From: an uncultured Shinella sp.
GTDB taxonomy: Bacteria > Pseudomonadota > Alphaproteobacteria > Rhizobiales > Rhizobiaceae
Length of the DNA stretch: 64,000 nucleotides
NCBI RefSeq assembly: GCF_946479415.1
Contig: NZ_CAMLFY010000008.1
Span: forward strand, 14,591-78,590
Direction of reading: 5' to 3'
Part shown: one piece after another, positions 61,748 to 64,000 of the stretch
Layout: each line of letters begins with the position of its first letter
How positions within the stretch are numbered: position 1 is the stretch's first letter
Translations under genes and position numbers: made by a program
Notes under the pieces: generated by a model
Told to the model about the DNA's origin: nothing
Databases searched by the model: none
The model's input: only the letters and a program-made list of their open reading frames with translations

Positions 61748-64000
61748 ATGATGAAGAACAGGACCGGCCTGGTAGCCTTGATCGTGCTGGCGGTGGCGAC
61801 ACTGCTCATGGTTTTCTTCGTGCTGCCCAATATGAACAAGGACAAGCCGGCCGAAACGCCGGTCGCCAAGCTGGCCGATACGCCTGCCGAAGGCGGCGAG
61901 ACGACGACGGCCGAGGGCAAGCAGCCGCGCACGACGGCCGAGACCGGCACGGCGACGACCGGTGAAGCCGCAACCGGCGACAAGGCGGCCGCCACGGGTG
62001 AACAGCCCGCCGCGGGCACGACGACCGCCGAAGCGACCGCGACGCAGGAAACCGCCTCCGCCGAAACGACGCCCGCCGATCCGACGGCCGGTTGGGTGAC
62101 GCCGGCCTTCGATCTCCTGCGTGTCGAGCCCGATGGCTCCACCGTGATCGCCGGCCGCGGCCAGCCGAACACCAAGCTGGAAATCAAGAACGGCGAGACC
62201 GTCGTCGCGACGGCCGATATCGGCCCCACAGGCGATTTCGCTGCCGTTTTCGACCAGCCGCTCGCGGCCGGCGATTACCAGCTCACCCTCAACACCAAGG
62301 ACGACAAGGGCGACACGAAGGTTTCCGAAGAGGTTGCGACCGTTTCCGTCCCGAAGGATGCCGGTGGCGAACTGCTCGCCATGGTCTCCAAGCCCGGCGA
62401 GGCAAGCCGCCTGATCACGGTTCCGGAAACCGCCGAGCGCGCGGCCGGTGACGCAACCGCTAAGGCGGAGAAGACGATCGAGCAGCCGTCTGCCGAAACC
62501 GCGACGACAACCGAAACGGCCAAGACGGCTGAAACCGCCAAGACGGCCGACACCGGCACGGCGACGACGGGCGAACAGCCTGCCGCGACCGAGACGGCTC
62601 AGGCAACCGCCGAGGGGGCCGCGGCATCCGGCGAGGTCGCCACGACGACGGAAGCTGCGGTGACGCAGACCGTCGCCGCCGTTGCCAGCGAAGCCAAGGC
62701 CGAGGCCCGCGTTTCGGCCGTCGAGCTGGAAGGCGACCACATGTTCGTCGCCGGTACGGCGAAGCCCGGCGCGCTGGTCCGGCTCTATGCTGACGACAAG
62801 CTGGTCGGCGAGGCGAAGGCCGACGAGCAGGGCCGCTACGTGGCCGATGGCAAGATGGACCTGACGGTCGGTCGCCATACGATCCGCGCCGACGTGATGA
62901 GCGCTGACGGCAGCAAGGTCGAGTTCCGCGCTTCCGTGCCGTTCGATCGGCCCGAGGGCGAGCAGATCGCCGTCGTGGCGCAGGAGACCGGTGCCGGCGG
63001 TGCCGGTCCGGCGCTGGGCCTTATTGGTGGCGGCACTTTCGACAAGCTGCGCGGCGAAGCCGACAAGGCAATCGCCCTTCTCAAGGGGCTCTATGCGAAC
63101 GGCCGCGTGCCCTCTGCCGAGGAACTCGCTGCGGCCCGTTCGGCGACGGAAATCGCGCTGAAGTCGCTTGCCGAGTTCAAGCCCGGTGCGGAAGAGGGCG
63201 AGGCGGCCCGCGAAATGGCGGAGAAGGCCTCCAAGGCCGCGGCCAGCGCGCTCGCGACCCTTCAGGCGCTGCCCTCGGATGCAACCGCTGTCGGCGCGGC
63301 CCTCGGCGCCGTTGAAACGGCGGTGGCCGATGCCCTGGCGCCGGCCATCGAGAAGGCAACCGCTGTCGTCGAAACCGCGACGGCGGCCGCCGACAGCTCC
63401 ATCGAGGCGCTTGCCGGCCAGGCGACCGCCTTGCAGCAGCAGTTCGTCGCGCTGTTCTCCGATGGCCGCAATGCGACCACGGCGGAAATCCAGACGGCCC
63501 GCACGGGGCTGGAAGGCGCGCTGAAGGCCATTACCGGCTTCACCGCACCCGCTGGCGCAAGCTCCGATGTGCAGGCCGCGATCGACAAGCTGAAGGGCTG
63601 GGCGACAACCGCGCTCGAGCGCTTCGCCGCCGTTCCGGCCGGTGCCGGCAAGGAGGCCTACCAGCAGGCGCTCGCGTCGCTGGAAGGCATGCCCTCGTTG
63701 CAGGCGCCCGCGACCGCGGAGACGGCGTCCGGCACCACGCAGACCGGTACGGCCGATAACGGCCAGGCCGTTGCCGGCACGGACACCGGTGGCGGTGCTC
63801 CGGCGAGTGAAGGCCAGACGGTTGCCGGTACGGATACGGCGGGCGGCAAGGCCGAGAGTGGCGAAGTGAAGGTGTCCAACGGTGGCGAAGTTGCCGCCGA
63901 GGAGCCGGAGACCGTCGAGCAGGCACCGCTCAAGGCGAGCAAGACCTCGGTCATCATCCGCCGCGGCGATACGCTCTGGCAGATCTCCCGCCGCATCTAC
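61748..64000 (+). CDS. LysM domain protein with long Ala/Thr/Glu-rich region (cut by window end)
   Basis: 751 codons are seen, open to the window edge. The N-terminus is a membrane anchor or signal ('LVALIVLAVATLLMVFFVLP'). A Thr/Ala/Glu-rich stretch (about 35-115) precedes a beta-rich domain ('FDLLRVEPDGSTVIAGRGQP'), another low-complexity stretch, a second similar beta-domain ('VSAVELEGDHMFVAGTAKPG'), an Ala-rich helical region (about 440-650) and a third low-complexity linker. The last residues 'SVIIRRGDTLWQISRRIY' start a LysM domain, so the protein probably binds peptidoglycan. Rhizobia have such BON/LysM-like proteins of unknown role. Confidence 0.85.
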   Translation, partial: MMKNRTGLVALIVLAVATLLMVFFVLPNMNKDKPAETPVAKLADTPAEGGETTTAEGKQPRTTAETGTATTGEAATGDKAAATGEQPAAGTTTAEATATQETASAETTPADPTAGWVTPAFDLLRVEPDGSTVIAGRGQPNTKLEIKNGETVVATADIGPTGDFAAVFDQPLAAGDYQLTLNTKDDKGDTKVSEEVATVSVPKDAGGELLAMVSKPGEASRLITVPETAERAAGDATAKAEKTIEQPSAETATTTETAKTAETAKTADTGTATTGEQPAATETAQATAEGAAASGEVATTTEAAVTQTVAAVASEAKAEARVSAVELEGDHMFVAGTAKPGALVRLYADDKLVGEAKADEQGRYVADGKMDLTVGRHTIRADVMSADGSKVEFRASVPFDRPEGEQIAVVAQETGAGGAGPALGLIGGGTFDKLRGEADKAIALLKGLYANGRVPSAEELAAARSATEIALKSLAEFKPGAEEGEAAREMAEKASKAAASALATLQALPSDATAVGAALGAVETAVADALAPAIEKATAVVETATAAADSSIEALAGQATALQQQFVALFSDGRNATTAEIQTARTGLEGALKAITGFTAPAGASSDVQAAIDKLKGWATTALERFAAVPAGAGKEAYQQALASLEGMPSLQAPATAETASGTTQTGTADNGQAVAGTDTGGGAPASEGQTVAGTDTAGGKAESGEVKVSNGGEVAAEEPETVEQAPLKASKTSVIIRRGDTLWQISRRIY

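Overview
This 64 kb window is chromosomal DNA of an alphaproteobacterium, almost certainly a member of the Rhizobiaceae (Rhizobium/Agrobacterium/Ensifer/Shinella neighbourhood; the genus cannot be settled from sequence alone). The evidence is the GC-rich coding, the cluster dapA-smpB ... rpoZ-rsh-DUF2062-acpS-lepB-rnc-era ... recO, a single bifunctional Rsh protein, a Porin_2/RopA-type porin, an alphaproteobacterial nadABC set with a NadQ-type regulator, and repeated hairpin intergenic elements of the kind known from rhizobia. Most of the window is orderly core genome. The accessory parts are small and mostly regulatory, toxin-antitoxin or secreted-protein loci.

Layout. 1-6.3 kb: a truncated glutathione S-transferase divergent from a MarR regulator; two small RTX (calcium-binding) proteins pointing away from each other; between them a tRNA-Ser(GCT) followed by an AT-richer two-gene insert, a cytoplasmic-looking S8 subtilase plus a small partner that looks like a free-standing subtilase propeptide/I9 inhibitor. 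6.9-13.5 kb: an outer-membrane porin, an alpha/beta hydrolase, a soluble lytic transglycosylase, dapA, smpB. 13.7-21.4 kb: a NYN-domain protein, rpoZ, rsh, DUF3563 and DUF2062 proteins, acpS, lepB, rnc, era, the last part with stop/start overlaps. 21.6-25.0 kb: a periplasmic polyamine-type binding protein translationally coupled to a membrane GGDEF-EAL protein, the architecture of the Vibrio NspS-MbaA sensor. 25.3-30.2 kb: tex, a class A beta-lactamase with a Tat-type signal, an ArsR/AHSA1 divergent pair, an L,D-transpeptidase lipoprotein. 30.6-39.6 kb: recO, a thioesterase, a large DUF2339 membrane protein, an HD hydrolase, a MOSC protein, vapBC, corA and an MFS transporter.

39.8-47.8 kb is centred on NAD biosynthesis: nadA, nadB, a parDE toxin-antitoxin pair, then nadC, where parE and nadC overlap by ATGA, so that the TA pair sits inside the NAD operon. 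A perfect palindrome precedes nadA, and a nadQ-like regulator (degenerate NUDIX plus winged helix) lies about 6 kb away in a three-gene operon with a tyrosine phosphatase and an HD hydrolase. SodC and a MscS channel lie between. 48-54.9 kb: ygfZ, a nucleotidyltransferase-like gene, several Rhizobiaceae hypothetical proteins, a Nudix hydrolase, an SRAP protein, and cysS with a foldable leader. 54.9-58 kb: a second vapBC fused by overlaps to three tandem GFA-family zinc proteins and a prolyl iminopeptidase. 58.2-64 kb: cimA, rarD, a LOG-family hydrolase and a long LysM protein cut by the window end.

Three roughly 155-bp compound inverted repeats (21.45, 47.89 and 58.04 kb), with related shorter ones at 30.4 and 40.9 kb, form a dispersed intergenic repeat family. 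No rRNA, CRISPR array, insertion sequence, integrase or phage structural gene was seen. Best candidates for something undescribed are the S8 protease/I9-like pair, the binding-protein/GGDEF-EAL pair, and the parDE insertion inside the nad operon.
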